Part shown: positions 7,663 through 15,326 of the stretch, piece by piece
How positions within the stretch are numbered: position 1 is the first letter of the stretch
Layout of the letters: each line of letters begins with the position of its first letter
Source: CAZMCT01 sp964564785
GTDB taxonomy: Bacteria > Planctomycetota > Phycisphaerae > UBA1845 > Fen-1342
DNA length: 26,184 nt
Direction of reading: 5' to 3'
NCBI GenBank assembly: GCA_964564785.1
Contig: CAZMCT010000045.1
Coordinates: forward strand, 1-26,184
Position numbers and translations under genes: made by a program
The notes under the pieces: model-generated
The model's database searches: none
What the model was told of the DNA's origin: nothing
Seen by the model: the letters and a program-made list of their open reading frames with translations, nothing else

Positions 7663-8904
7663 ATGCCAAGCATCTTCGTAGAGCACGAGTTGCCGAACGG
7701 ACTGCGGGTGAGCTGTGAGGTCATGCCGCGGGTGCAGTCGGCGGCGGCGGCGTTTCTGGTGCGGACCGGGGCCCGGGACGAGCAGCCGCGGGAGCACGGT
7801 GTGAGCCACTTCCTGGAGCACATGTGCTTCAAGGGGACCGCGACTCGCAGCTCGCAGGAGATCAACATCCGCTTCGATGAGCTGGGGGCGATCTACAACG
7901 CGTACACGGGCAAGGAGCACACCGTCTATTACGGCTGGGTGCCGGCCCGGCGGATCGAGGAGCAGATCGAGCTGCTGGCCGACATGATGCGGCCCGCGCT
8001 GCCGCCGGCGGATTTCGAGACGGAGCGGCACGTGATCCTCGAAGAGATCGCGATGGGCGACGACAGCTTCGACCGGCTGGTCTGGAACTTCGTACACGCC
8101 GTCGCGTTCGGGGAGCATCCGCTGGCGCACGAGGTGCTCGGCGAGAAGGAGACCATCGCGGGATTGCCCCGCGAGCGGATGCTGCAATACCACGATCGCC
8201 GCTACGCGGCGGAAAACCTGCACCTGGTGGCCGCCGGAGCGATCGACCCGCAGGCCGTATTCGCGGCCGCGGGGCGGTACTGCGGCGGGTGGGCGCGGGG
8301 GGGGCGGGACGGTCGGCTGCGGCCGCCGCTGCCGAATCTGCCCACGGGAGTGCGGCGGCTGAAGCTCGAGCGGTTCAAGCAGCAGTCCGTGGTGCTGCTG
8401 TTTCCGGCGGTTCCACGGGGCCACGCGGACGAGGAGAACCTGGAGGCGCTGACGGCGATCTTCGGCGGGCACAATTCGCGTTGCTACTGGAACATCGTTC
8501 AGAAGGGGATCTGCACGGACGCGGGGGCGCTGTGGATCGCGTACGAGGACTGCGGTCTGTTGGCGCTGTACGCGGACGGCGAGCCGGAACGATGCGCGGA
8601 GATGCTCACCGCGCTGCGGGCCGAAGCGCAGACGTTGAGCGAGGGCGGCGTGGGAACAGACGAGGTCCAACGGGTGAAGAACCAGCGTCGCACGCACTTG
8701 GCCCTGGAGTCCGAGTGTCCGCGGACGCGCGTGATGCAACTCGTCGACGATCTCGAGACGCACGGCACATTACGGACGGCCGAGGCGCGGCTGGCGGCGG
8801 TCGAGGCGGTGACGCCCGAGAGCATCGCATCGTACCTACGGCGCTACCCGATTTCGGGCGGGGGCCTGCTGATCTCCAGCGGACCTCGCGACTGGCCGGA
8901 GTAG
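7663..8904 (+). CDS. M16-family zinc peptidase (processing-peptidase/PqqF type)
   Basis: A 413-residue protein with the inverted zinc motif HxxEH: His49-Phe-Leu-Glu52-His53, with the third ligand expected at Glu128 in 'RHVILEEIAMGDD', about 75 residues on as the family requires. The N-terminal M16 domain spans about 5-150. The second half (about 190-400) is the C-terminal non-catalytic M16 domain, so this is a complete two-domain subunit of the usual 410-430-residue bacterial type. No signal peptide is visible and it probably acts in the cytoplasm. The start is the ATG at 7663; 24 upstream in-frame codons have no homology and would have to be transcribed from before the -10 box. It is convergent with the next gene. 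The substrate is unknown. Confidence 0.9.
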   Translation: MPSIFVEHELPNGLRVSCEVMPRVQSAAAAFLVRTGARDEQPREHGVSHFLEHMCFKGTATRSSQEINIRFDELGAIYNAYTGKEHTVYYGWVPARRIEEQIELLADMMRPALPPADFETERHVILEEIAMGDDSFDRLVWNFVHAVAFGEHPLAHEVLGEKETIAGLPRERMLQYHDRRYAAENLHLVAAGAIDPQAVFAAAGRYCGGWARGGRDGRLRPPLPNLPTGVRRLKLERFKQQSVVLLFPAVPRGHADEENLEALTAIFGGHNSRCYWNIVQKGICTDAGALWIAYEDCGLLALYADGEPERCAEMLTALRAEAQTLSEGGVGTDEVQRVKNQRRTHLALESECPRTRVMQLVDDLETHGTLRTAEARLAAVEAVTPESIASYLRRYPISGGGLLISSGPRDWPE

Positions 8905-8947
8905 CGTCACAGCGCCAGGGGCGGGCGGGGCGACGATTCGAGCCGTA

Positions 8948-10768
8948 TCAACGGGGCTTCGTGCCCGGCGGTACAGCAATCGGCTTTGTCCCCGGCGGAG
9001 CGGTCGGCACGGGTTTGCTGCCCGGCCCCGGCCGAAAGAGAGGCGGGAGTGGGCCGGGGTCACGGCCGCCGCCCCACAGCGGCGGTGGTTGCCGCGTCAC
9101 TGGCCGCTCGGCGGGCTGGCGCTCGATACGGCCGCCCTCGGGCCGCGCGCGAGGCGTGGGTCGGCGGTCGATGCGGCCGCCCTCAGGCCGCGTGCCAGGC
9201 GCGGGCCCGGGCGCGAGTCGGAGGGCGTCGCGGCGCTCGGTCGGGCGGGTCCGCAGCCCGGGCGACGCGTCGCGCTCGGGACGCGAAGGACTCAGCCCGG
9301 GCGTCCGCCGATGCGTGCCGGTGTCGCGCTCGCTTCGCGAGCCGCGTGCACGAAGGTCGCGCTGGTTGCCGGAAGGGGCCGGCACGGTGGCGCTGCGGTT
9401 GTTGCTCCGGATACGTGGAGTGCGGTGGTCGACTTCGTCGGAGCGGGTACGCGGGCTCCGAGCCGTGGCGTCGGAGCGTGTGTCGCGTGCGCGGTCGCGG
9501 GTCCGTTCGCGGAAGCCGTAGGCGCTCAACGATCCGCCCGGGCGATCCAACTCGCGCCGGATCACCGGGTCGGCGGCCAGGGTGCGGCGCGGCACGGAGA
9601 CCACGCGCGTGCCCCGACCCGAGCGGTCAGGGCGCGCGACCGTGATCGTGTCGTGTCCGCGGATCGTACAAACCCGCCGGCCGCCGTGCGGCACGAGCCG
9701 AGCCACGCGCTCGTGACAGCCGATCACGTGCCGGTCGTAGTGGTGCAGGCCGAAGCCGATGGAGACCGTCGGGCGGCTGTACACGCATGTGCTCACTCGT
9801 CGGGGAACGATCACGACACTCGACCACGCCGGCGCGCCGGAGCAGTAGAACTCGACCGGCCGGGGATAGAAGCAGGTGGGGTAATCGCTGTACCGGCGGA
9901 AGGAGAAGCGGAAGCTCCCGGAGGAGCCGCTGTCCCAGTCGTCGCTCGGCTCATACTGCCAGTCGTCGTCCCAATCCTCTTCTGAAACGAACCCGGATCG
10001 GGCGGCGTCGTGGGGCTCGGCTGGCGGTGGCTCGGGGAAGTTCTCGCCCGCCGGCGGCGCAAAGGCCGGCTCTTCCGGCGGCAGCGGTGGCTCGTCTTTC
10101 GTGCGCGCGTAATACTCGCGCGCCGCGCGGTAGGCGTCGGCGAAGATTGCCGTCGGACCGAGCTCGGCCCGGATGTGCTCGAGCGCGGCCCGCAGGTCGG
10201 CCGGGATGGCCTGTGGATCGCCCATCTCGTCGTACCAGGCGAGCAGTTGCCCGGCCGTTCGCTGCACGAACGCCTCATTGGGCGCGTGCCGCACGGCGGT
10301 GGCGATTTCTTCCAGCGCCTGCGACGTTTCGTGCTTCACCCCGCTGTTGAATGCGAGCACCGCCCAAGCCAGGCCATTCTGCGGGTCGCGCTCGATCAGG
10401 TCGGCCGCCTGCATCTCGGCCAGTTGCGGTGCGCCGAGTTCAACCATTCGGCGGACGTACGCCAGTTCGAGCGCGGTCGACTCGGGCGCGGCCGCCAGCG
10501 CCCGTGCGTACGCCTCGACTGTGGACGAGGGATCGGGTGCCTGTTGAATCTCGCGCACGAGCTCTTCGACCTGCGGCGCCGGTCCCGAGATCGCGGCCGC
10601 GGCCTGACCGTCGTTGACTCCGAAGCGTAGATCGGGTTCAGGGGAACGCGGTGCGATCGGCGGGCGGTCGGCCGGTGAGTCGTAAGGTTCGTCTTGACCG
10701 ATGCTTATGCCCACCAACGCCAGCGTCAGAAGCACGGCCCCCGCGCGAACTGCACAGCATGGCGACAT
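8948..10768 (-). CDS. Exported TPR-repeat protein with a long Arg-rich disordered tail
   Basis: A 606-residue protein. The start is the ATG at 10768, with GGAG upstream. An ATG ten codons earlier (10798) lies only three bases from a perfect TATAAT and would not be on the transcript. Residues 1-25 form a signal peptide. Residues about 70-200 are helical, with TPR-like pairs in 'TVEAYARALAAAPESTALEL' and the later 'DPQNGLAWAVLAF'. After a Pro/Glu linker and an acidic Asp/Trp patch (about 270-290) comes a Cys/His-containing beta-rich part. The last 200 residues are extremely rich in Arg, with little Lys, and include repeats of 'RPEGGRI' and 'PPGTKP'. The tail may bind polyanions, but that is an inference. 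Proteins of this layout are familiar in planctomycetes without a known role. Confidence 0.75.
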   Translation of the reverse strand: MSPCCAVRAGAVLLTLALVGISIGQDEPYDSPADRPPIAPRSPEPDLRFGVNDGQAAAAISGPAPQVEELVREIQQAPDPSSTVEAYARALAAAPESTALELAYVRRMVELGAPQLAEMQAADLIERDPQNGLAWAVLAFNSGVKHETSQALEEIATAVRHAPNEAFVQRTAGQLLAWYDEMGDPQAIPADLRAALEHIRAELGPTAIFADAYRAAREYYARTKDEPPLPPEEPAFAPPAGENFPEPPPAEPHDAARSGFVSEEDWDDDWQYEPSDDWDSGSSGSFRFSFRRYSDYPTCFYPRPVEFYCSGAPAWSSVVIVPRRVSTCVYSRPTVSIGFGLHHYDRHVIGCHERVARLVPHGGRRVCTIRGHDTITVARPDRSGRGTRVVSVPRRTLAADPVIRRELDRPGGSLSAYGFRERTRDRARDTRSDATARSPRTRSDEVDHRTPRIRSNNRSATVPAPSGNQRDLRARGSRSERDTGTHRRTPGLSPSRPERDASPGLRTRPTERRDALRLAPGPAPGTRPEGGRIDRRPTPRARPEGGRIERQPAERPVTRQPPPLWGGGRDPGPLPPLFRPGPGSKPVPTAPPGTKPIAVPPGTKPR

Positions 10769-10801
10769 GGGAGTTCTCCGGAGCCCGAGTGTGCTCATGG
10801 G

Positions 10802-10807
10802 ATTATA
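10802..10807 (-). promoter_or_regulatory. -10 box for the TPR-protein gene
   Basis: A perfect TATAAT on the minus strand places the transcript start near 10795, with a leader of about 27 bases that carries GGAG before the ATG at 10768. No good -35 is seen at 17 bases (AATACT), so the match rests on the -10. Confidence 0.55.
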
Positions 10808-10808
10808 A

Positions 10809-11067
10809 CGGGCATCCTAACGTCAGTATTCATGAATTGGGTTTTGACCGGTGCTGCGGGAGTTTGATCGCAGGTGCCCGCGCCGACCGGCTGCGTTGCG
10901 TCGCGTGCGCGCCTGTCGGATGCGTCGACGAAGGAGCTAAGCGGCTTACTCTCAAAAGGTTACCGCCGAGCCATGTCCGTGGTTGTGGTCCGCGCCGAAC
11001 GGAAGGCACGCGTCAAAGGGGCGTGAGCCGCCGCGGGATATCGACCGTGAAACCTGGCCCGGGGCTG
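10809..11067. other. Intergenic region between the RDD gene and the TPR gene
   Basis: About 260 bases with no credible coding region. It holds the upstream side of the TPR-gene promoter. Near 11011-11071 there is a stretch that may be a decayed copy of the CTAG-ended repeat (CGCGTCAA, later CCGCGG, ending GGGCTGCTAG). I see no terminator hairpin with a T-run. Confidence 0.35.
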
Positions 11068-12708
11068 CTAGGAGTCCTCCTTGTCCGGCGGCCGGACGCT
11101 CCGGACGACGAGCGTGCGAGCGAAGATGTCGCCGAGCCGCTGACGATTGCGGGAGAGGACGACGAGGAACCCGAGCAGCCACAGGGGCGGCAGCAGCTCG
11201 ACAGTGCGCAGGGCGTTGCGGGCGACGATCTGGAGCATGGTGGGCGGCGTGCCGCGCTCAGAAAGAATTCGCGTGCCGGCCAGGACCTTTCCGAGGGTGC
11301 GACCGGTGAGCAGTTCCATCAGCAGCGTGTACACGGAGTGCAGGCCGCTGGCGACGAACCACCACAGCAGTGTGGCATAGTGGGGGAATTTGCCACTGGC
11401 GGCGTCGCTGCCCAGGGCCCAGCCGAAAAGCTCGCGCAGGCCGGCCTGCCAGTCGACGCCCAGCACGGCCGCGGTCACCAGGACGAACGGCGTCAGGTCG
11501 AGCAGCCACGCCACGAGGCGCTGGAACGAGAGGGCGAGGGAAAACTCGGGCGGCAGGGGGATGCTCGTCACCATCGCGCCGCGACGGAAGAGGAACAGGG
11601 CCAGGAGCACGAGAAAGAGCAGAAGGAGGGTGAGCACCTGTAGCCAGCTACCGCGCCGCTGGGCACTCTCCTGGGCCAGCACGCCGGCGACCGCGACCGC
11701 GGGCTCGGCGGGGGGTGCGTCCCACCGCGCGAATTGGATCACTGGCGAACCGCTGGCGCGCTGCACGAGCACGGCCAGATGCTGGTTGAAGCCCGCGGCA
11801 TGGGAGTACTCGACCGGTCCGACCGAGACCTTGGGATCCGCGAGCTTCAGCTCCGTGCTGCGCCACTCGAGCGAAGCCGCCTCCTGCTGGCCCGGCAGGC
11901 GGAAGGCCTTCAGTTCGGTGTTGTGGTCATCGCGGACGGCCGCGACCAGCGTCGGATCGCGGTTGACGTGGAGGAACCAGAACGCCCGCAACCCGGGGAG
12001 CGCGAGCGAGTTGGGCCCGGCGGACCATTCGCGGGTGTCCAGGGAGTAGCGGAGACACTCGATGCGGTCCGAGCCGGCGGCGGAGCGCAAGACGAGCAGC
12101 GAATCCTGGAGGACGCCGATCCGCAGCGGGAGATTGCCCTCGCGCCGCAGACTGGCGGGGCAGGGGGTGATTGCGGCCCAGCCGGTGGCCTCGTAGCGGA
12201 CGACGGTGAGCGGCGCGTCGCCCGCGTCATACGGCGACGTTGTGGTGGGGCGCTGGGTGCCGGCCAGCTTGGGGATTTCGCCCGCAGCGGGCGAGGTGAT
12301 CAGGGCATAGACGCCGTCGGCCGCGCTGGCCACGTCGATCGGAAGCCGGCGGCGCGGAAGGTCGCGGCGCCGCACCCAGTCCTCGTCCACGAGCTCGTAG
12401 AACGCGCCGTCGGCGACGAACCCGAACAGCGAGCCGCCACCCGCCGCCAGCGCCACGAGCTCGCCGTTGAGCGGCGGCCGGGGGCGGAACGGTTCGCTGG
12501 CCCCGCGGCTGAACACCGCGCTGCGCTGCGGTTCGGTGCTGACCAGCCACAGGACATCCTCTTCGCCGGCGAGGCGGATGATGGTCAGCGGCTGCGTTGC
12601 CGGCTGGGCGTGCCCGACCGCGGCCGGCAGCGCCAGGGCTGCGAACAGGGCGGCCGCACGCGCGGCGTGGCAGCGGCGAACGGGCTGGATGCGGGTCGCG
12701 CCCTTCAC
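11068..12708 (-). CDS. Membrane protein with a large exported domain and a C-terminal RDD domain
   Basis: A 546-residue protein starting with GTG at 12708. Its GTG overlaps the TGA stop of the preceding gene as GTGA, so the two are translationally coupled. Residues 1-34 form a signal peptide. Residues about 40-330 are strand-rich with repeated Trp/Gly/Asp turns, consistent with a beta-propeller-like sensor domain outside the membrane; no family is recognised. A strong transmembrane helix lies at 355-374. The RDD domain spans about 394-535, with the Arg/Asp pattern 'FQRLVAWLLD' and the characteristic 'GRTLGKVLAGTRIL' at 469-482, plus two more hydrophobic segments. RDD proteins are often of unknown role; some have been proposed to transport ions or solutes. 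This one is the last gene of a three-gene operon. Confidence 0.8.
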   Translation of the reverse strand: MKGATRIQPVRRCHAARAAALFAALALPAAVGHAQPATQPLTIIRLAGEEDVLWLVSTEPQRSAVFSRGASEPFRPRPPLNGELVALAAGGGSLFGFVADGAFYELVDEDWVRRRDLPRRRLPIDVASAADGVYALITSPAAGEIPKLAGTQRPTTTSPYDAGDAPLTVVRYEATGWAAITPCPASLRREGNLPLRIGVLQDSLLVLRSAAGSDRIECLRYSLDTREWSAGPNSLALPGLRAFWFLHVNRDPTLVAAVRDDHNTELKAFRLPGQQEAASLEWRSTELKLADPKVSVGPVEYSHAAGFNQHLAVLVQRASGSPVIQFARWDAPPAEPAVAVAGVLAQESAQRRGSWLQVLTLLLLFLVLLALFLFRRGAMVTSIPLPPEFSLALSFQRLVAWLLDLTPFVLVTAAVLGVDWQAGLRELFGWALGSDAASGKFPHYATLLWWFVASGLHSVYTLLMELLTGRTLGKVLAGTRILSERGTPPTMLQIVARNALRTVELLPPLWLLGFLVVLSRNRQRLGDIFARTLVVRSVRPPDKEDS

Positions 12709-13661
12709 GGTGAGTTTGTTTCTCCGGGCGAGTCGATGTCCGTCACCGCGCCCTTCCAGTCGGCGGGAAACTCGAAAACGGCGTCGTCGAGCTCGTCGCG
12801 GAAGCGGGCGGCCGAAATGTCGAGGCGCATCTGGGCCTCGTCGCGTGGCCAGTCCACGACGTAGCGGCGCGGTGTGAGCGGGCCGTCGCGGCCCACCGGC
12901 TGGTAGCTGCCGAGCCGAGCGTGCATGATCACCTCGCCATCCGGCAGGCGATCGATGATCTCGACCGGCATGAAGGGCGGCCGCGAGTCGAAGCGCACTT
13001 CGCGTGATCCGCTGGGCTGGCCACCGGCGCCCAGCCGCGTGAAGATGAGGTGGTACGCGTCGCCCTGCACCGCGGTCGGCAGTAGACCGCCCTCGAGGCG
13101 CTCGGGCAACGGGCGGAGCATCAGGGCGTCGAGCAGTTCATTCGGCGGCACCGGCAGGCGTCGCCCGGCGTCACCCACCCGGTTCCACGAACCCCACCAC
13201 AACCGGCGGAGGTCGGGGGCCTCGAGCCATAACCAGAAGCGCTCGTCGTTCGAGCCGAACTGGGCCACCGTGCCGGTCAGGGCACGGACGTCGAACAACA
13301 GGTCCTGAGGCGGCCGAAAGAGCAGCCGAGCTTCGTTGAGGTTGACCGAATGGACCCGGCCCCGCTCGTCGCGGAGCTTGAAGGAGACGAGCCCCGAGCA
13401 GTGCAGCGGCGACTCGATGCGGGCCAGGTTCTCGTTGACGCGTGCCAGTGCCTCCCCGCGGGTTGCCGGCGGGCGCGGCTGCGGTCCGGTCGGCGGAACC
13501 TCCGGGCAGCCGGTCAGCAGGAGCGCCAGCGGCAGGAGCAGGGCGCTCGCAACCCTTCGATCACGGGGACACGCGCCGCGCGAGTGGCGATTGACGCGCT
13601 CGTGCGGGTGGGTTGGCGCGGGGACCGCCCCCTTTCTCAACGGGCTGCTAGCCCTCGTCAT
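12705..13661 (-). CDS. Lipoprotein of unknown function, LolA/outer-membrane-lipoprotein-like
   Basis: A 318-residue lipoprotein. The start is the ATG at 13661, with AAGGAG seven bases upstream inside the 3' end of the preceding gene, so the two genes overlap by 14 bases. The lipobox is Leu49-Thr50-Gly51-Cys52. The n-region before the hydrophobic core is unusually long because residues 4-32 are encoded by an interspersed repeat (13568-13651). There is no other ATG, GTG or TTG after the repeat and before the signal core. The mature part is predicted to be a beta-rich half-barrel, with 'SVNLNEARLLFRPPQDLLF' and 'VEIIDRLPDGEV' recalling LolA/DUF4292-like folds. That assignment is tentative. Its operon partners are a zinc-ribbon protein and an RDD membrane protein. 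Confidence 0.76.
   Translation of the reverse strand: MTRASSPLRKGAVPAPTHPHERVNRHSRGACPRDRRVASALLLPLALLLTGCPEVPPTGPQPRPPATRGEALARVNENLARIESPLHCSGLVSFKLRDERGRVHSVNLNEARLLFRPPQDLLFDVRALTGTVAQFGSNDERFWLWLEAPDLRRLWWGSWNRVGDAGRRLPVPPNELLDALMLRPLPERLEGGLLPTAVQGDAYHLIFTRLGAGGQPSGSREVRFDSRPPFMPVEIIDRLPDGEVIMHARLGSYQPVGRDGPLTPRRYVVDWPRDEAQMRLDISAARFRDELDDAVFEFPADWKGAVTDIDSPGETNSP
13568..13651. repeat. CTAG-ended interspersed repeat, copy 1 (one end missing)
   Basis: About 84 bases matching, with a few substitutions, the reverse complement of 14234-14314. It ends in CCCCCTTTCTCAACGGGCTG then CTAG (13648-13651). The other terminal arm seen in copy 2 is absent. The CTA at 13648-13650 is the TAG stop of the zinc-ribbon gene. 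The rest is read in frame as residues 4-32 of the lipoprotein gene. Confidence 0.85.
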
Positions 13662-14196
13662 CGCACGGCTCCTTGTCGGCGACCGTCAGCGGCAGATCGG
13701 CCGGGCCGGCGCGTCCGGCCAGGAGGTCTTCGAGCCGGCGACTCAAGCGCTCGAGCTGCGGCTCGTCGAGCTCGGGACGCAGCACGCGGTGCGTGGCGCC
13801 CGTGGCGGGCGCGGTGAACTCCCAGATTTCGAGGTCGCGGTCGCCCACGGTGCGGTCGAGCCGCAGGATGCGTTTGCGCCACAGGAGCAGCGCGAGCACG
13901 AACCGCAACTGGAGCTGTTGCGGTTCTCCGGCCTCCTCCAGGCGTTCAAAGAGCTGGTGAATCGCGTGGCGATCGAATGCCGGGGTCTTGCGGTCGGTCG
14001 GCGCGGGGCGGCGGGTTCTCCAGGTGGCGAGGGGTGCCGGGGAAGCCGGGGGGGCGCAAGTCGGGCAGAAGTCGCGCCGTACGTAGGCTTCGCCGGTTTG
14101 ATAGAGGCAGGCTTGGAGCGGCTCCCCGGGAGCGAACTCCCGCCGGCACGCCGCACAGACCTCGGCCCGGCGGGGCATGTTCCACTCGCTCTTCAC
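13648..14196 (-). CDS. Small zinc-ribbon protein of unknown function
   Basis: A 182-residue soluble protein. The GTG at 14196 is taken as the start, because GGAG lies six bases upstream; the ATG six codons later (14178) has no better site. The N-terminus has two CxxC knuckles, 'CAAC' at about residues 14-17 and 'CPTC' at about 43-46, forming a likely zinc ribbon. A Pro/Arg-rich linker then leads to a helical and strand-containing domain with 'ALLLWRKRILRLDRT' and 'LEIWEFTAP'. No enzyme motif is visible. It is the first gene of an operon with the lipoprotein and the RDD protein, expressed from a TATAAT at 14227-14232. Its TAG stop codon lies in the CTAG end of an interspersed repeat. I recall similar short zinc-ribbon proteins in planctomycetes, without a known function. 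Confidence 0.78.
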   Translation of the reverse strand: MKSEWNMPRRAEVCAACRREFAPGEPLQACLYQTGEAYVRRDFCPTCAPPASPAPLATWRTRRPAPTDRKTPAFDRHAIHQLFERLEEAGEPQQLQLRFVLALLLWRKRILRLDRTVGDRDLEIWEFTAPATGATHRVLRPELDEPQLERLSRRLEDLLAGRAGPADLPLTVADKEPCDDEG

Positions 14197-14226
14197 GCGC
14201 GCTCCTGCGACCAGTCGCCGGCCGGC

Positions 14227-14232
14227 ATTATA
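14227..14232 (-). promoter_or_regulatory. -10 box of the zinc-ribbon/lipoprotein/RDD operon
   Basis: A perfect TATAAT on the minus strand begins two bases from the end of the inverted repeat at 14234-14348. The transcript would start near 14220, giving a leader of about 24 bases with GGAG before the GTG at 14196. The -35 position falls inside the repeat and is not consensus. Confidence 0.55.
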
Positions 14233-14233
14233 A

Positions 14234-14348
14234 CAGCCCGTTGAGAAAGGGGGCCGGCTCCGCGCGAACCCACCCTCACGAGCGCGTCAACAGCCACTTC
14301 CGCGGTGCGTGTCCGCTTTATCAACCGTCCCCCTTTTTCAGCGGGCTG
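14234..14348. repeat. MITE-like 115-bp repeat with 20-bp terminal inverted repeats, copy 2
   Basis: The left arm CAGCCCGTTGAGAAAGGGGG (14234-14253) and the right arm (14329-14348) are inverted repeats that agree at 18 of 20 positions. The 75 bases between carry no gene. Bases 14234-14314 match copy 1 (13568-13651) in the opposite orientation, so copies 1 and 2 flank the zinc-ribbon gene as an inverted pair. Confidence 0.85.
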
Positions 14349-14474
14349 ACCAGAAGGCGCGGCGCGCGAGGGTAGCGGGGCGGAATCACGGCGGAGGGAG
14401 CGCGGAAAGTCGGGAACTCGGGCCGCATCGCGGGCTTGCCGCCTTCCGCATTCCGCCCGCTTCAGCCCGCGGCA

Positions 14475-15077
14475 CTACGAGCCGGCGTATTCGTGCTCGA
14501 TCCACTCACGATCGGGTCGAAACACGCCCACGAGCTCGTCCATCTCGGGATGCGCGGCGCGGAAGTGTCCGTAGCGGGGGGAAAGCTCGCGGGCGGCCGT
14601 GGCGCGCGATTCACCGAGCATGACCATCCGCCAGATGGCCGCTGCGGCCCCAGTGCGATCGGAGCCGCCGCTACAGTGAATGAGGATCGGGTACTCGGCA
14701 GTCTTGAACGTGTCATAGAGCCGGAGGAGTTGGTCGCGCGGCGGCAGTTTTCGGGCGCTCATGTCGATGTCGACCAGCGTGACGCCGGCCGCGGCGGCGG
14801 CGGCCCGCTCGTTGCGATACCAGGCCTCGCCGGGGCTTTCGCCGCGGAGATTGACGACGGTGCGGATCTCGTACGTGGCGAAGATGAGCGCGAGCGATTC
14901 GGAATCGAGCTGGGCGGAGCGGTAGGCCCGGCCTTCCTCGATAATGCGGAAATTGTCGAAAACGGTCAGCGGGGCGAAGTCGTCAAACGCGCCCGCGCCG
15001 CAGCCGGCCAAGCCGGCCAGCAGCACGCACGCCCCCGCCGCGCGGGTCAGACGGGGCATCGCGGGTGGGGTCCGCAT
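14475..15077 (-). CDS. Tyrosine/dual-specificity phosphatase-like lipoprotein
   Basis: A 200-residue exported phosphatase. The start is the ATG at 15077, with GAGGAG upstream; the frame remains open to 15287, but those codons lie beyond the likely promoter and have no homology. The lipobox LAGLAGC lies near residue 24. The body begins with 'RAYRSAQLDSE', typical of bacterial dual-specificity phosphatases, and carries the P-loop HCSGGSDRTG with nucleophile Cys135 and Arg141 (CX5R). The Asp residues in 'LVDIDMS' are candidates for the general acid. Being exported, it would act on an extracytoplasmic phosphorylated substrate, which cannot be named. It is divergent from the transglutaminase operon, with a promoter between them. 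Confidence 0.83.
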   Translation of the reverse strand: MRTPPAMPRLTRAAGACVLLAGLAGCGAGAFDDFAPLTVFDNFRIIEEGRAYRSAQLDSESLALIFATYEIRTVVNLRGESPGEAWYRNERAAAAAAGVTLVDIDMSARKLPPRDQLLRLYDTFKTAEYPILIHCSGGSDRTGAAAAIWRMVMLGESRATAARELSPRYGHFRAAHPEMDELVGVFRPDREWIEHEYAGS

Positions 15078-15160
15078 GGAAGGCTCCTCGTCGCTCGCCT
15101 GGAGCGGCGCATCGGCCCGGCCGGAGCGGGCCCGGCTCACGGGGATCGGGTGCGGGGGCG

Positions 15161-15188
15161 ATTGTACTGAACCCGACCAACGACGCAA
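15161..15188 (-). promoter_or_regulatory. Probable promoter of the phosphatase lipoprotein
   Basis: On the minus strand, TTGCGT (15183-15188) and TACAAT (15161-15166) have a 16-base spacer. The leader to the ATG at 15077 would be about 77 bases. The -35 is only partly consensus. Confidence 0.45.
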
Positions 15189-15228
15189 CGCGGGTCGCGC
15201 GGGGATACAGGCCGGCGGCCGGGCCGGG

Positions 15229-15257
15229 TTTCCGCGAGCGCGGCGGCGTGCTACACT
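15229..15257 (+). promoter_or_regulatory. Probable promoter of the transglutaminase operon
   Basis: TACACT (15252-15257) is preceded by TGC, an extended -10. The -35 at a 17-base spacer is the weak TTTCCG (15229-15234). Transcription would start near 15264, about 63 bases before the ATG at 15327. Confidence 0.45.
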
Positions 15258-15326
15258 CTGATGCCGCGCTCGTGATGGAAACCCCATCTCCCCTGGTTAC
15301 ATCCGCGGCTGCGCCTGGAGGATCAC

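Noticed and set aside
10651..11643. 330-codon plus-strand open frame crossing the 10809-11067 intergenic region
   Set aside because: Both ends are antisense to real genes and the C-terminal Glu/Gln-rich part mirrors the RDD gene.
14234..14348. Complete insertion sequence
   Set aside because: It is only 115 bases with no transposase reading frame, so at most it is a non-autonomous element.
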